Of a DNA stretch of 64,000 bases, positions 37,999 through 47,939 are shown one piece after another. The position numbers and the translations under genes are program-made. The stretch covers positions 1-64,000 of the forward strand of contig NZ_JAKEIO010000015.1 in the NCBI RefSeq assembly GCF_021474405.1, in the 5' to 3' direction. The notes below the pieces were generated by a model. The model saw only the letters and a program-made list of their open reading frames with translations. It was not told where the DNA came from and did no database searches. This DNA comes from [Streptosporangium] indianense. Lineage in GTDB: Bacteria; Actinomycetota; Actinomycetes; Streptomycetales; Streptomycetaceae. Each line of letters starts with the position of its first letter. Position 1 is the first letter of the stretch.

Positions 37999-40347
37999 GT
38001 GACCAGTAGAACCTGGACGTTCAGAGCGGCCGCCATAAGCGTGGCGCTCACGGCGGCCACTGCCACCGCCTCCACCTACGCGGTGGCCGACGACGCCTCG
38101 GCCCCCCGGTCCACCACCGTGGACCGGCACGACCCGGCGGATCGTCACCACGACGAGCACGACCTCGAAGGCCCGCTGAGCAAGACGCAGGACGCTCAGC
38201 GCCAGGAGGCCCTGAAGCAGGTCATATCGGGCAAGAGCAAGGTCAAGAACCGCGAGGGCTCGAAGGTCGTCCAGCTCAAGGGCAAGAAGGGCGACGACAA
38301 GTACGTCGAACTCGGCCGCGAGAAGACCGACAAGATCTTCACGATCCTGGTCGAGTTCGGGGACAAGGTCGACAGCCGCTTCGGCGGCACCGCGGGTCCG
38401 CTGCACAACGCGATCCCCAAGCCCGACCGCAAGAAGGACAACTCCACGGCGTGGAGGGCCGACTACGACCAGGAGTACTTCCAGGACCTGTACTTCGGTC
38501 ACGGCAAGGGCGTCGACTCGGTCAAGACCTACTACGAGAAGCAGTCCTCGGGCCGCTACTCCGTCGACGGCGAGGTCTCCGACTGGGTCAAGGTCCCCTA
38601 CAACGAGGCCCGTTACGGCAACAATGCCTGCGGTGACACCAACTGCCCGAGCGTGTGGAACGTCGTCAGCGACGGTCTGAACGCCTGGGTCGCGCAGCAG
38701 AAGGCCGCGGGCCGCACCGACGCCCAGATCAAGGCGGACGTCGCCCGGTTCGACGAGTGGGACCGTTACGACTTCGACGGCGACGGCGACTTCAACGAGC
38801 CCGACGGCTACATCGACCACTTCCAGATCGTGCACGCGGGCGAGGACGAGTCCGCGGGCGGCGGTGCCCAGGGCACCGACGCGATCTGGGCCCACCGCTG
38901 GTACGCCTTCGGCACCGACGCCGGCGCCACCGGCCCCGAGAACAACAAGCTCGGCGGCGCGAAGATCGGCGACACCGGCATCTGGGTCGGCGACTACACC
39001 GTCCAGCCGGAGAACGGCGGACTCGGCGTCTACGCCCACGAGTACGGCCACGACCTCGGTCTGCCGGACCACTACGACACCTCGGGTGGCGAGAACTCCA
39101 CCGGCTTCTGGACGCTGATGTCGTCCGGTTCCTGGCTCGGCACCGGCAAGAACGAGATCGGCGACCTGCCCGGCGACATGACCGCCTGGGACAAGCTGCA
39201 GCTCGGCTGGCTGAACTACGACAAGGCCAAGGCCGGCGTCAACTCCTGGCACAAGCTGGGCGTGGCCGAGTACAACACCAAGCACAAGCAGGCCCTGGTC
39301 GTCGACCTGCCCAAGAAGGCGGTCACCACCGAGATCGTCGCCCCCGCCGAGGGCAAGACCCAGTGGTGGAGCGGCAGCGGTGACAACCTCAAGAACACGC
39401 TGACGCGTTCGGTCGACCTCACCGGCAAGTCGAAGGCGCAGCTGACCCTCGACGGCTGGTACGACATCGAGGCCAACTACGACTACCTCTACACCGAGGT
39501 CTCGACCGACGGCGGCGCCAACTGGACCGCTCTCGACGGCACGGTGGACGGCCAGCCGATCCCGCGCGACGGCAGCGACAAGCCGGTCCTGACCGGCACG
39601 GTCGACGGCTACAAGAAGCTCGCCTTCCCGCTCGACGCCTACGCCGGCAAGAAGATCGACCTGCGCTTCCGCTACCAGACCGACGGCGGCGTGGCCCAGA
39701 AGGGCTTCGCGGCCGACTCGATCACGGTGACCGCCGACGGCACGCCGGTCTTCTCCGACAACGCCGAGAGCGCGGACGCCGCGTGGAAGGCCAACGGCTT
39801 CTCCCGCATCGGCGCGTCCTTCACCAAGGACTACGCGCAGTACTACATCGCCGAGAACCGTCAGTACGTGTCGTACGACAAGACGCTGAAGGTCGGCCCG
39901 TACAACTTCGGCTTCACGGCGCGCCCGGACTGGGTGGAGCACTACGCGTACCAGAACGGCCTGCTGATCTGGAAGTGGGACACCTCCCAGGCGGACAACA
40001 ACACCAGCCAGCACAAGGGCACCGGTCTGGTCCTGCCGATCGACTCGCACCCGGACCAGCTGAAGTGGGCCGACGGCACGCTGATGCGCAACCGCATCCA
40101 GGCCTACGACTCGCCGTTCAGCCTCTACCGCACCGACGGCATGACGCTGCACAAGGCGGACGTGGCGAAGTACATCCCGGGCTCGAAGGGCGTCTCGGTC
40201 TTCAACGACCGGAAGAACGACTACTACGACGAGTCGAACCCGACCGCGGGCGTCAAGATCACTGACACCAACACGAAGATCAAGATCCTCAAGGAGGCCA
40301 AGGACGGCTCGACGATCGAGCTGGAGGTCGGCGCCGCGGGTAGGTAA
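37999..40347 (+). CDS. Secreted M6 (immune inhibitor A) metalloprotease
   Basis: 782 residues. The GTG at 37999 follows GGGGAGGAT. Signal peptide to about residue 27, then an N-terminal prodomain (LSKTQDAQRQEALKQVIS). The M6 catalytic domain has the zinc motif HEYGHDLGLPD (His347, Glu348, His351). The C-terminal half has MAM/jelly-roll-like segments (DGWYDIEANYDYLYTEVSTD; LDLRFRYQTDGG-like) and calcium-rich Asp stretches. Extracellular protein degradation, probably linked to development or competition. Ends at a strong terminator. Confidence 0.92.
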   Translation: MTSRTWTFRAAAISVALTAATATASTYAVADDASAPRSTTVDRHDPADRHHDEHDLEGPLSKTQDAQRQEALKQVISGKSKVKNREGSKVVQLKGKKGDDKYVELGREKTDKIFTILVEFGDKVDSRFGGTAGPLHNAIPKPDRKKDNSTAWRADYDQEYFQDLYFGHGKGVDSVKTYYEKQSSGRYSVDGEVSDWVKVPYNEARYGNNACGDTNCPSVWNVVSDGLNAWVAQQKAAGRTDAQIKADVARFDEWDRYDFDGDGDFNEPDGYIDHFQIVHAGEDESAGGGAQGTDAIWAHRWYAFGTDAGATGPENNKLGGAKIGDTGIWVGDYTVQPENGGLGVYAHEYGHDLGLPDHYDTSGGENSTGFWTLMSSGSWLGTGKNEIGDLPGDMTAWDKLQLGWLNYDKAKAGVNSWHKLGVAEYNTKHKQALVVDLPKKAVTTEIVAPAEGKTQWWSGSGDNLKNTLTRSVDLTGKSKAQLTLDGWYDIEANYDYLYTEVSTDGGANWTALDGTVDGQPIPRDGSDKPVLTGTVDGYKKLAFPLDAYAGKKIDLRFRYQTDGGVAQKGFAADSITVTADGTPVFSDNAESADAAWKANGFSRIGASFTKDYAQYYIAENRQYVSYDKTLKVGPYNFGFTARPDWVEHYAYQNGLLIWKWDTSQADNNTSQHKGTGLVLPIDSHPDQLKWADGTLMRNRIQAYDSPFSLYRTDGMTLHKADVAKYIPGSKGVSVFNDRKNDYYDESNPTAGVKITDTNTKIKILKEAKDGSTIELEVGAAGR

Positions 40348-40372
40348 TCCGCGTCCTTGCAGGTCAGAACAT

Positions 40373-40408
40373 GATCGGCGGTGACCCACTGGCGGGTCAC
40401 CGCCGATC
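40373..40408 (+). terminator. Terminator after M6 protease
   Basis: 15-bp perfect stem (40373-40387/40394-40408), 6-base loop. Confidence 0.88.
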
Positions 40409-40469
40409 CGTGTTTAGGTGCGTCCTGTGGCTCTCTTATTGACACCGACCGACACGGGGGGATGAGCGC

Positions 40470-40814
40470 ATGGCCGCAGGAGGCTTCTGCAAACTGCCGA
40501 ACGGCACGGTGGTGGTGGCACTGAACCTGCCCAGCCCCGCCGCCGACGGCCCCGGCTCCGTCCGGGTCCTCGTCCACTCCGTGAACCGCGCCCGGGCCCT
40601 GACCAGGCTCCGCAACCTCGGTCTGCGGTCGGTCTACCTGCGCGGCAACGCCGCCCCGCCGACCCCCGACGAGATCACCGCGGTCCTGCACCACCCCGAC
40701 GGCCTCATATGGCGCACGGCCCCCGACAACGGTGTCGCGTCGAGCCCGGACCTGGTCCAGGAGCTGTGGCGCCCGATCAGGGCCCTGCTGCGGCGCCCGA
40801 CGGCCCACACCTGA
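40470..40814 (+). CDS. Hypothetical protein
   Basis: 114 residues. ATG at 40470 after GGGGGGATGAGC. Sequence such as VLVHSVNRARALTRLRNLGL and RSVYLRGNAAPPTPDEITAV looks globular, with no signal or membrane helix. Convergent with pncA. Similar short proteins occur in Streptomyces (recalled), function unknown. Confidence 0.7.
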   Translation: MAAGGFCKLPNGTVVVALNLPSPAADGPGSVRVLVHSVNRARALTRLRNLGLRSVYLRGNAAPPTPDEITAVLHHPDGLIWRTAPDNGVASSPDLVQELWRPIRALLRRPTAHT

Positions 40815-40840
40815 GCGACCCGGGCCGGGTCGGTCGCGGG

Positions 40841-41431
40841 CTACTGCACGATCGGCTTGCCCGACAGCTCCACACCCGCCCCGCGCAGCTCCTCCAGGGC
40901 CCGCTCGGTGCTCTCCTGGGCGACTCCGGCCGTCAGGTCCAGCAGGACGTGCGTACGGAAGCCCTCGCGGGCGGCGTCCAGGGCCGTGGCCCGCACGCAG
41001 TGGTCCGTGGCGATGCCGACCACGTCGACCTCGGTGACGTCGCGGGAGCGCAGCCACTCGGCCAGGGGCGTGCCGTTCTCGTCGGTGCCCTCGAAGCCGC
41101 TGTACGCCGCCGAGTACGCCCCCTTGTCGAAGACCGCGTCGATCGAGCCGGAGGCGACCGCGGGGGCGAAATTGGGGTGGAAGCCGACGCCCTCCGTGCC
41201 GGCGACGCAGTGCGCGGGCCAGGAGCGGGCGTAGTCCGGGTTGGTGGAGAAGTGCCCGCCGGGGGCGATGTGGTGGTCGCGGGTGGCCACGACGTGCTGG
41301 TACCCGGACCCGGCGGCCTGACCGATCAGTTCCGTGACGGCGGCGGCCACGTCGGCACCGCCGGACACCGCGAGGCTGCCCCCCTCACAGAAGTCGTTCT
41401 GCACATCGACGACGATCAAGGCGCGGCGCAT
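40841..41431 (-). CDS. pncA: Nicotinamidase
   Basis: 196 residues. Hydrolyses nicotinamide to nicotinate in NAD salvage. The catalytic triad is visible: Asp9 (LIVVDVQNDF), Lys103 (FDKGAYS) and Cys145 (GIATDHCVRATA). Metal ligand region DHHIAPGGHF. It lies downstream of pncB on the same strand (124 bases), so both salvage steps are grouped. Confidence 0.95.
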   Translation of the reverse strand: MRRALIVVDVQNDFCEGGSLAVSGGADVAAAVTELIGQAAGSGYQHVVATRDHHIAPGGHFSTNPDYARSWPAHCVAGTEGVGFHPNFAPAVASGSIDAVFDKGAYSAAYSGFEGTDENGTPLAEWLRSRDVTEVDVVGIATDHCVRATALDAAREGFRTHVLLDLTAGVAQESTERALEELRGAGVELSGKPIVQ

Positions 41432-41555
41432 GGTCGGTGTCCTTCGGCTATGAGGTCTATGAGGTCGGCAAGCCCGGCCGGTGAACCACCGAGCCTAGGG
41501 ACAAGGGGGAGCGGGCGGGAGGGGTCGCGACTCGGCGCATCACGGCACACCGCAA

Positions 41556-42902
41556 TTAGCTACCCGAGCTGTCGTGCAGGTACTCCGTGGGCAGGACGGG
41601 CTCCCCGCGCGAGAGCTGCGTGGCCGACATCGGCAGACCCGCGCGCGCCCTCGTGTGCCGCTCGCGCGCCGCGTCCAGGGGCTCACGCGCCACCACCTCG
41701 CCCCCCTTGACCAGCTCGACCAGGAGCTGCCGGTCCGCGAGCTCGCCCGGCACCGGCCCGGTGCCGATCACCTCGGCCTCGGCGACCCCGTAGGAGTCCA
41801 GCCGCCGTGCGGCCCACTTGCGCCCGCCGACGGAGGTCTTGCCGCCGGTGGACTTCTTCGCCACCGGCACCAGCGGTGCCTGCGGGTCGGTCGACTCTGC
41901 CCGCGCGACCAGCTTGTAGACCATCGAGGACGTGGGGTGGCCGGAGCCGGTCACCAGCTGCGTCCCGACGCCGTACGCGTCCACCGGCGCCGCCGCCAGC
42001 GAGGCGATCGCGTACTCGTCCAGGTCCGAGGTCACGACGATCTTCGTCTCGGTGGCGCCCAGCTCGTCGAGCTGCTGGCGTACCCGGTGCGCCACCAGCA
42101 GCAGGTCGCCGGAGTCGATCCGCACCGCGCCCAGCTCGGTCCCGGCGACCTCCACGGCCGTGCGGACCGCCTCGGCGACGTCGTAGGTGTCCACCAGCAG
42201 CGTGGTGCCGCGGCCCAGCGTGCGCACCTGGGCCTGGAAGGCGTCCCGCTCGCTGTCGTGCAGCAGGGTGAAGGCGTGCGCGGAGGTGCCCACGGTGGGG
42301 ATGCCGTAGCGGAAGCCGGCCGCGAGGTCGGAGGTGGTCGCGAAGCCGCCGACGTAGGCGGCCCGGGAGGCCGCCACCGCCGCCAGCTCGTGGGTGCGCC
42401 GGGCGCCCATCTCGATCAGCGGCCGGTCACCGGCGGCCGCCGACATGCGCGAGGCGGCCGCGGCGATCGCCGAGTCGTGGTTGAGGATCGACAGGATCAC
42501 GGTCTCCAGCAGGACGCACTCGGCGAAGGTGCCCTCGACCCGCATGATCGGCGAGCCCGGGAAGTACACCTCGCCCTCGGGGTAGCCCCAGATGTCGCCG
42601 CGGAACCGGTAGCCGGCCAGCCACTCCAGGGTCGCCTCGTCGACGATCCCCCGCTCGCGCAGGAAGGCCAGCACGGGCGGGTCGAAGCGGAAGTTCTCCA
42701 CAGCGTCCAGCACCCGGCCGGTGCCGCCGACGACGCCGTAGCGGCGCCCGTTCGGCAGCCGCCGGGTGAAGACCTCGAACACGCTCCGCCGCTCGGCCGT
42801 GCCCGCCTCCAGGGCGGCCCGCAGCATCGTCAGCTCGTACTGGTCCGTGAAGAGCGCCGTCGAGGGAACCTCCACCGGCAGCCCAAGGTCCGCTGTGTTC
42901 AT
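41556..42902 (-). CDS. pncB: Nicotinate phosphoribosyltransferase
   Basis: 448 residues. Makes nicotinate mononucleotide from nicotinate and PRPP, the rate-limiting step of NAD salvage. N-terminal TALFTDQYELTMLRAALEAG; core RRTHELAAVAASRAAYVGGF, LLVDTYD and AVRIDSGDLL (phosphate loop). Acts after PncA. Divergent from clpS. Confidence 0.95.
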   Translation of the reverse strand: MNTADLGLPVEVPSTALFTDQYELTMLRAALEAGTAERRSVFEVFTRRLPNGRRYGVVGGTGRVLDAVENFRFDPPVLAFLRERGIVDEATLEWLAGYRFRGDIWGYPEGEVYFPGSPIMRVEGTFAECVLLETVILSILNHDSAIAAAASRMSAAAGDRPLIEMGARRTHELAAVAASRAAYVGGFATTSDLAAGFRYGIPTVGTSAHAFTLLHDSERDAFQAQVRTLGRGTTLLVDTYDVAEAVRTAVEVAGTELGAVRIDSGDLLLVAHRVRQQLDELGATETKIVVTSDLDEYAIASLAAAPVDAYGVGTQLVTGSGHPTSSMVYKLVARAESTDPQAPLVPVAKKSTGGKTSVGGRKWAARRLDSYGVAEAEVIGTGPVPGELADRQLLVELVKGGEVVAREPLDAARERHTRARAGLPMSATQLSRGEPVLPTEYLHDSSGS

Positions 42903-43009
42903 GATGATGAGCGTACCCCCATTTCGTCAATCTGACGATTGCGGTCCGCGGACCCGCGATCGCCTTACGGCCAGGCCCGTTTGTGCGACTACCCCCCTCG
43001 GGTGGCAGC

Positions 43010-43327
43010 ATGGGCAGTGTGACGTCACCCGCGCCCCTGGAGATCGAACGCACCGAGTCGGCGGAGGAGGTCTTCGCCGTACCCGAGCCGGACGTCCCGT
43101 GGGTCACCATCGTCCACAACGACCCGGTCAACCTCATGAGCTATGTGACGTACGTCTTCCAGACGTACTTCGGCTACTCCAAGGACAAGGCCACCAAGCT
43201 CATGCTCGACGTCCACCACAAGGGCCGGGCGGTCGTCTCCAGCGGCAGCCGCGAGGAGATGGAGCGCGACGTGCAGGCCATGCACGGCTACGGCCTGTGG
43301 GCCACCCTCCAGCAGGACCGCAAGTAG
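43010..43327 (+). CDS. clpS: ATP-dependent Clp protease adaptor ClpS
   Basis: 105 residues from ATG 43010 (a GTG three codons on is possible). Fits the ClpS fold: [20 protein letters not shown], the N-degron pocket Asn-Asp-Pro and HHKGRAVV. Delivers N-end-rule substrates to ClpAP/ClpCP. Forms an operon with DUF2017, the conserved actinobacterial arrangement. Confidence 0.95.
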   Translation: MGSVTSPAPLEIERTESAEEVFAVPEPDVPWVTIVHNDPVNLMSYVTYVFQTYFGYSKDKATKLMLDVHHKGRAVVSSGSREEMERDVQAMHGYGLWATLQQDRK

Positions 43328-43359
43328 CCAGCATCCCGCCCAGCAGCGAAAAGGCGTTC

Positions 43360-43968
43360 ATGCCCGGAACCTTCGAACCGCTCCCCGGCGGCGGCGCGGC
43401 CGTCGCCCTCGACGACGTCGAGATCTCCATCATCCGGTCGCTGGCCGTCCAGCTCCTGGAGCTCATCGGCCCCGGCCCCGCCGAGGGCGCCCCCGACGAC
43501 CCGCTCGCCGAGCTGTTCGCCGAGGGCCCGAGCGAGCCGCCCAGCGACCCGGTGCTGCGGCGGCTCTTCCCGGACGCCTACAGCGACCCCGAGCAGCCCG
43601 CCTCGCCGCGGGACGCCGAGGAGCAGCGAGCGCTCTCCGCGGAATTCCGCCGCTACACCGAGAACGACCTGCGGGCCGGCAAGCGCGACAGCGCCCTCGC
43701 CGTGATCCGCTCCCTCGACGCGCTCTCCTCGGCCTCGGCCGGTGAGGGCGGCGCGGTGCTGAAGCTGTCACCGGCGGAGTCCCAGCAGTGGCTCGCAGCC
43801 CTGAACGACCTGCGGCTCGCGATCGGCTCCCGGCTGGAGATCACCGACGACGAGGACACCGACCTCCTCTACCGCCTTCCGGACGACGACCCGCGCAAGC
43901 CGATGGTGATGGCCTACCTGTGGCTGGGTGGACTCCAGGAAACGCTGGTCGGCACCCTTATGCCCTGA
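43360..43968 (+). CDS. DUF2017 protein
   Basis: 202 residues, family restricted to actinobacteria and always next to clpS: GAAVALDDVEISIIRSLAVQ, LRRLFPDAYSDPE, WLAALNDLRLAIGSRLEI, and a C-terminal YLWLGGLQETLVG. Unknown role; the location suggests a link to Clp proteolysis. Confidence 0.9.
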   Translation: MPGTFEPLPGGGAAVALDDVEISIIRSLAVQLLELIGPGPAEGAPDDPLAELFAEGPSEPPSDPVLRRLFPDAYSDPEQPASPRDAEEQRALSAEFRRYTENDLRAGKRDSALAVIRSLDALSSASAGEGGAVLKLSPAESQQWLAALNDLRLAIGSRLEITDDEDTDLLYRLPDDDPRKPMVMAYLWLGGLQETLVGTLMP

Positions 43969-44334
43969 TCGGTGCAGGTTCTGTGACCGGCGGGTGACCG
44001 GATGGTGTTCGCTCAGAGGACACTCAAATCCGGATAACGATCGCATCACCGCACGCGCCTTCTATGGCCACTTCGAGTGCGTTTTGTCTGCTTTTACCTA
44101 TGTCGTGCGCCACATCGCGCTCTCGTGATCAGTGTTGCGGGCGTGATAAATCTTCACGACCGCCCGGCAGAACACCACCCGAATGTTCGGCCGGGTGCGC
44201 CACCGAGCCGGCAACCGCCGGCCAGGCACGAGCGGGCTCGCGGGCCCGCTCAGCTCCATTCATTCCGGGGGGATCGAAACCCGATCCGAGGCCGACGAGA
44301 GGCCCGGGTCGGCATGGAGAAAGGCGCACCACAC
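43969..44334. other. Gene-free region before amino-acid permease
   Basis: 366 bases with no gene. Composition drops in GC around 44030-44160, as expected for a promoter, but no box can be called. GAGAAAGG precedes the permease ATG. A short in-frame ATG at 44314 could extend the permease by 7 residues. Confidence 0.5.
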
Positions 44335-45759
44335 ATGACCTCTGCGCAGGTCGACACGGAGAAAGCACCTGAAGAGGGCTACGAGCGCGGACTCGGCAGC
44401 CGTCAGGTCCAGATGATCGCGATCGGCGGCGCCATCGGCGTCGGCCTCTTCATGGGAGCCGGGGCGAACATCGCCAAGGCCGGGCCCAGCATCATCCTCA
44501 TGTACGCCCTCGCGGGCGTGATCATCTTCTTCATCATGCGAGCCCTGGGCGAGCTGCTGCTCTACCGTCCGGTCTCCGGCTCCTTCGCCGAGTACGCCCG
44601 CGAGTTCCTCGGCCCGTTCTTCGGGTTCGTCACGGGCTGGACGTACTGGCTCATGTGGGTGGTCACCGGCATGGCCGAGCTCACGGCCGCCGCGATCTAC
44701 ATCAACTTCTGGTTCCCCGAGATCCCGCAATGGGTCAGCGCCCTGGTGTTCCTGGTGGTGCTCTTCGGCGTCAACCTGATCTCCGTCAAGATCTTCGGCG
44801 AGGTCGAGTTCTGGTTCTCGATGATCAAGGTCACGGCCATCATCGGCATGATCGTCATCGGCCTCGGCGTGCTCACCCTCGGCTTCTCCGACGCCGGTGA
44901 CACCGCCACCGTCTCCAACCTCTGGGCGCACGACGGCTTCTTCCCGAACGGCATCGGCTCCAGCATGATGACGCTCCAGGGCGTCATGTTCGCCTACCTC
45001 GCCGTCGAGCTCGTCGGCGTCACCGCGGGCGAGTCCGAGAACCCCGAGAAGACCCTGCCCAAGGCCATCAACACCCTGCCCTGGCGCATCATCGTCTTCT
45101 ACGTCGGCGCCCTGCTGGTGATCCTGTCCGTCGTCAAGTGGACCGAGTTCTCCGCCGGCGAGAGCCCCTTCGTGCACGCCTTCGGCAAGATCGGCATCCC
45201 GCTCGCCGCGGGCATCGTCAACTTCGTCGTGCTCACCGCGGCCCTGTCGTCCTGCAACTCGGGCATGTACTCCACCGGCCGCATGCTGCGCGACCTGGCC
45301 GCCAACAGCGAGGCCCCGCAGGCGTTCGGCAAGCTCAACGCCCGCAAGACGCCCGCCGTCGGCATCACCGTCTCCGTGGCGCTCATGGGCATCGGCGTCG
45401 TCCTGAACTACGTCGTCCCGGAGAAGGCGTTCCTCTACGTCACCTCCGTCGCCACCGCGGCCGGCATCTGGACCTGGATGATGATCCTCGTCAGCCACAT
45501 CCGCTACCGCGCCGCGGTCGACGCGGGCCGGCTGCGCGCCTCGGCCTTCCCGGCCCCCGGCGGAGCCCTGTTCAGCTGGGTCGCGCTCCTCTTCCTCATC
45601 GGCGTGACCTTCATGATCGCCTACGACAAGGACGCCCGGGTCTGCCTGTACGTCGCCGCCGGCTGGGCCGTCGCTCTCGGCATCGGCTGGGCGCTCCTCA
45701 AGCGCCGCAACCCGCAGCTCACCGAGCGCCGCGACCCGGAGCTCGAGCAGGTCGGCTGA
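44335..45759 (+). CDS. Amino-acid permease, APC family
   Basis: 474 residues, 12 predicted helices, GabP/AnsP-like. Signature GLGSRQVQMIAIGGAIGVGL in helix 1 and GELLLYRPVSGSFAEYAREF; helix 10-11 region SSCNSGMYSTGRMLRDLA. Imports an amino acid by proton symport; substrate not fixed. The gene interrupts the clpS-DUF2017-mec order of other actinobacteria. Tandem hairpins close it. Confidence 0.9.
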   Translation: MTSAQVDTEKAPEEGYERGLGSRQVQMIAIGGAIGVGLFMGAGANIAKAGPSIILMYALAGVIIFFIMRALGELLLYRPVSGSFAEYAREFLGPFFGFVTGWTYWLMWVVTGMAELTAAAIYINFWFPEIPQWVSALVFLVVLFGVNLISVKIFGEVEFWFSMIKVTAIIGMIVIGLGVLTLGFSDAGDTATVSNLWAHDGFFPNGIGSSMMTLQGVMFAYLAVELVGVTAGESENPEKTLPKAINTLPWRIIVFYVGALLVILSVVKWTEFSAGESPFVHAFGKIGIPLAAGIVNFVVLTAALSSCNSGMYSTGRMLRDLAANSEAPQAFGKLNARKTPAVGITVSVALMGIGVVLNYVVPEKAFLYVTSVATAAGIWTWMMILVSHIRYRAAVDAGRLRASAFPAPGGALFSWVALLFLIGVTFMIAYDKDARVCLYVAAGWAVALGIGWALLKRRNPQLTERRDPELEQVG

Positions 45760-45777
45760 CCAACCCGCGGGACGCCC

Positions 45778-45871
45778 GCCGCAGGGAGTACTCGTGGCAC
45801 TCCCTGCGGCCGCCGCTCAGGGCGTCCGGCATATGGGCCGTTCCGTACCAACCCTCGGTACGGAACGGCCC
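45778..45871 (+). terminator. Two tandem terminators
   Basis: A 12-bp stem (45778-45789/45799-45810) and a 15-bp stem (45835-45849/45857-45871) separate the permease from mec. The second stem ends 21 bases before the mec start. Confidence 0.8.
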
Positions 45872-45891
45872 TTCTGCTTATCCTGGCGAGC

Positions 45892-46314
45892 ATGCTGACC
45901 ATCACCCAGGCCCTCGTCGACCAGATCGTCGCCCACGCGCGCAAGGACCACCCCGACGAGGCGTGCGGCGTCGTCGCCGGACCGGCCGGCTCGGACCGCC
46001 CCGAGCGCTTCATCCCCATGCTGAACGCGGCCATGTCGCCCACGTTCTACGAGTTCGACTCCGGCGACCTGCTCAAGCTCTACCGCGAGATGGACGACCG
46101 CGACGAGGAGCCGGTGGTCATCTACCACTCCCACACCGCCACCGAGGCCTACCCCTCGCGCACCGACATCTCCTACGCCAACGAGCCCGGCGCCCACTAC
46201 GTCCTGGTCTCCACCGCCGACACCGACGGGGCCGGCGCGTTCCAGTTCCGTTCCTTCCGGATCGTCGAGGGCCAGGTCACCGAGGAGGACGTCGAGATCG
46301 TCCAGGCGTACTGA
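45892..46314 (+). CDS. mec: CysO-cysteine peptidase Mec (JAMM)
   Basis: 140 residues. Zinc JAMM signature His79-Ser-His81, Ser89 and Asp92, with Glu23. Homologous by gene order to Mycobacterium tuberculosis Mec (Rv1334), which frees cysteine from CysO-Cys. Next come a leader peptide, cysO and cysM, so the sulfur-carrier route to cysteine is complete. Confidence 0.92.
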   Translation: MLTITQALVDQIVAHARKDHPDEACGVVAGPAGSDRPERFIPMLNAAMSPTFYEFDSGDLLKLYREMDDRDEEPVVIYHSHTATEAYPSRTDISYANEPGAHYVLVSTADTDGAGAFQFRSFRIVEGQVTEEDVEIVQAY

Positions 46315-46423
46315 TCCCGCCTGAGCCCGCCCTGAACTCCACGATCTCGACATGCGGATGAATTCCGTCCGAAGTGTGGGATCACACTCCGGGGGCCCGG
46401 TCGGGAATCGATACGATGACCCC

Positions 46424-46519
46424 ATGGTTTTCCACGACGTGAGCGAAAAGACGCCGGGCGATCTGCTCGTGGCGCGGCTGCACGTCGACCTGTGCAGGCT
46501 CGCCAGCGCCATCTGTTGA
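46424..46519 (+). CDS. Cys-containing leader peptide
   Basis: 31 residues, ATG 46424 to TGA 46519. It ends RLHVDLCRLASAIC with Cys24 and a terminal Cys31. Such short peptides with the RLxVDLCRxASAxC pattern precede sulfur-metabolism genes in actinobacteria and are thought to act as translation attenuators sensing charged tRNA-Cys. It lies 123 bases before cysO. No signal or membrane segment; probably not a stable protein. Confidence 0.75.
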   Translation: MVFHDVSEKTPGDLLVARLHVDLCRLASAIC

Positions 46520-46642
46520 CGCGGCGCCTGCCGCCGTACGGCCAGTGAGCCGCGGCGAACCGCTCCGCCTGCGTACGACCACGCACCCCCGCGCCGCCGC
46601 GCGCCACCACCCGACGACACCTTCCGACAGGAGCCCTACGCC

Positions 46643-46921
46643 ATGGCCATCGAGGTCCGCATCCCCACCATCCTCCGCACCTACACCGACGGCCAGAAGG
46701 CCGTGGAGGGCACCGGGGACACCCTCGCCGAGCTGTTCACCGACCTCGAGACCCGGCATGCGGGCATCCAGGCCCGCATCGTGGACGGCGACCAGCTGCG
46801 CCGCTTCGTCAACGTCTACCTGAACGACGAGGACGTCCGCTTCCTCGACGGCATCAACACCAAGCTGTCGGACGGCGACAACGTCACGATCCTGCCGGCC
46901 GTGGCCGGCGGCATGGTCTGA
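46643..46921 (+). CDS. cysO: Sulfur carrier protein CysO
   Basis: 92 residues, ubiquitin-like ThiS/MoaD fold: MAIEVRIPTILRTYTDGQKA, FVNVYLNDEDVRF, LSDGDNVTILPAVAGG. The double Gly that must end the active form is at 89-90 and is followed by Met-Val, so a peptidase has to trim two residues. CysM then transfers phosphoserine to the CysO thiocarboxylate. Start 6 bases before cysM, i.e. co-transcribed. Confidence 0.95.
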   Translation: MAIEVRIPTILRTYTDGQKAVEGTGDTLAELFTDLETRHAGIQARIVDGDQLRRFVNVYLNDEDVRFLDGINTKLSDGDNVTILPAVAGGMV

Positions 46922-47878
<957 letters not shown>

Positions 47879-47898
47879 CGGTCGGCACGGACACACCG

Positions 47899-47926
47899 AG
47901 GGGCTGGAGTCGCGACTCCAGCCCCT
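47899..47926 (+). terminator. Terminator after cysM
   Basis: A perfect palindrome of about 28 bases (47899-47926) without a loop; the arms pair as AGGGGCTGGAGTCG and its complement. Confidence 0.8.
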
Positions 47927-47939
47927 TCGCTCGTGCGGA

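Noticed and set aside
37915-40389. An 824-codon minus-strand frame opposite the M6 protease
   Set aside because: Antisense shadow; long open frames are expected in high-GC DNA.
43969-44334. Possible GlnR box or riboswitch before the permease
   Set aside because: Only weak half matches were seen and no stable fold was recognised.
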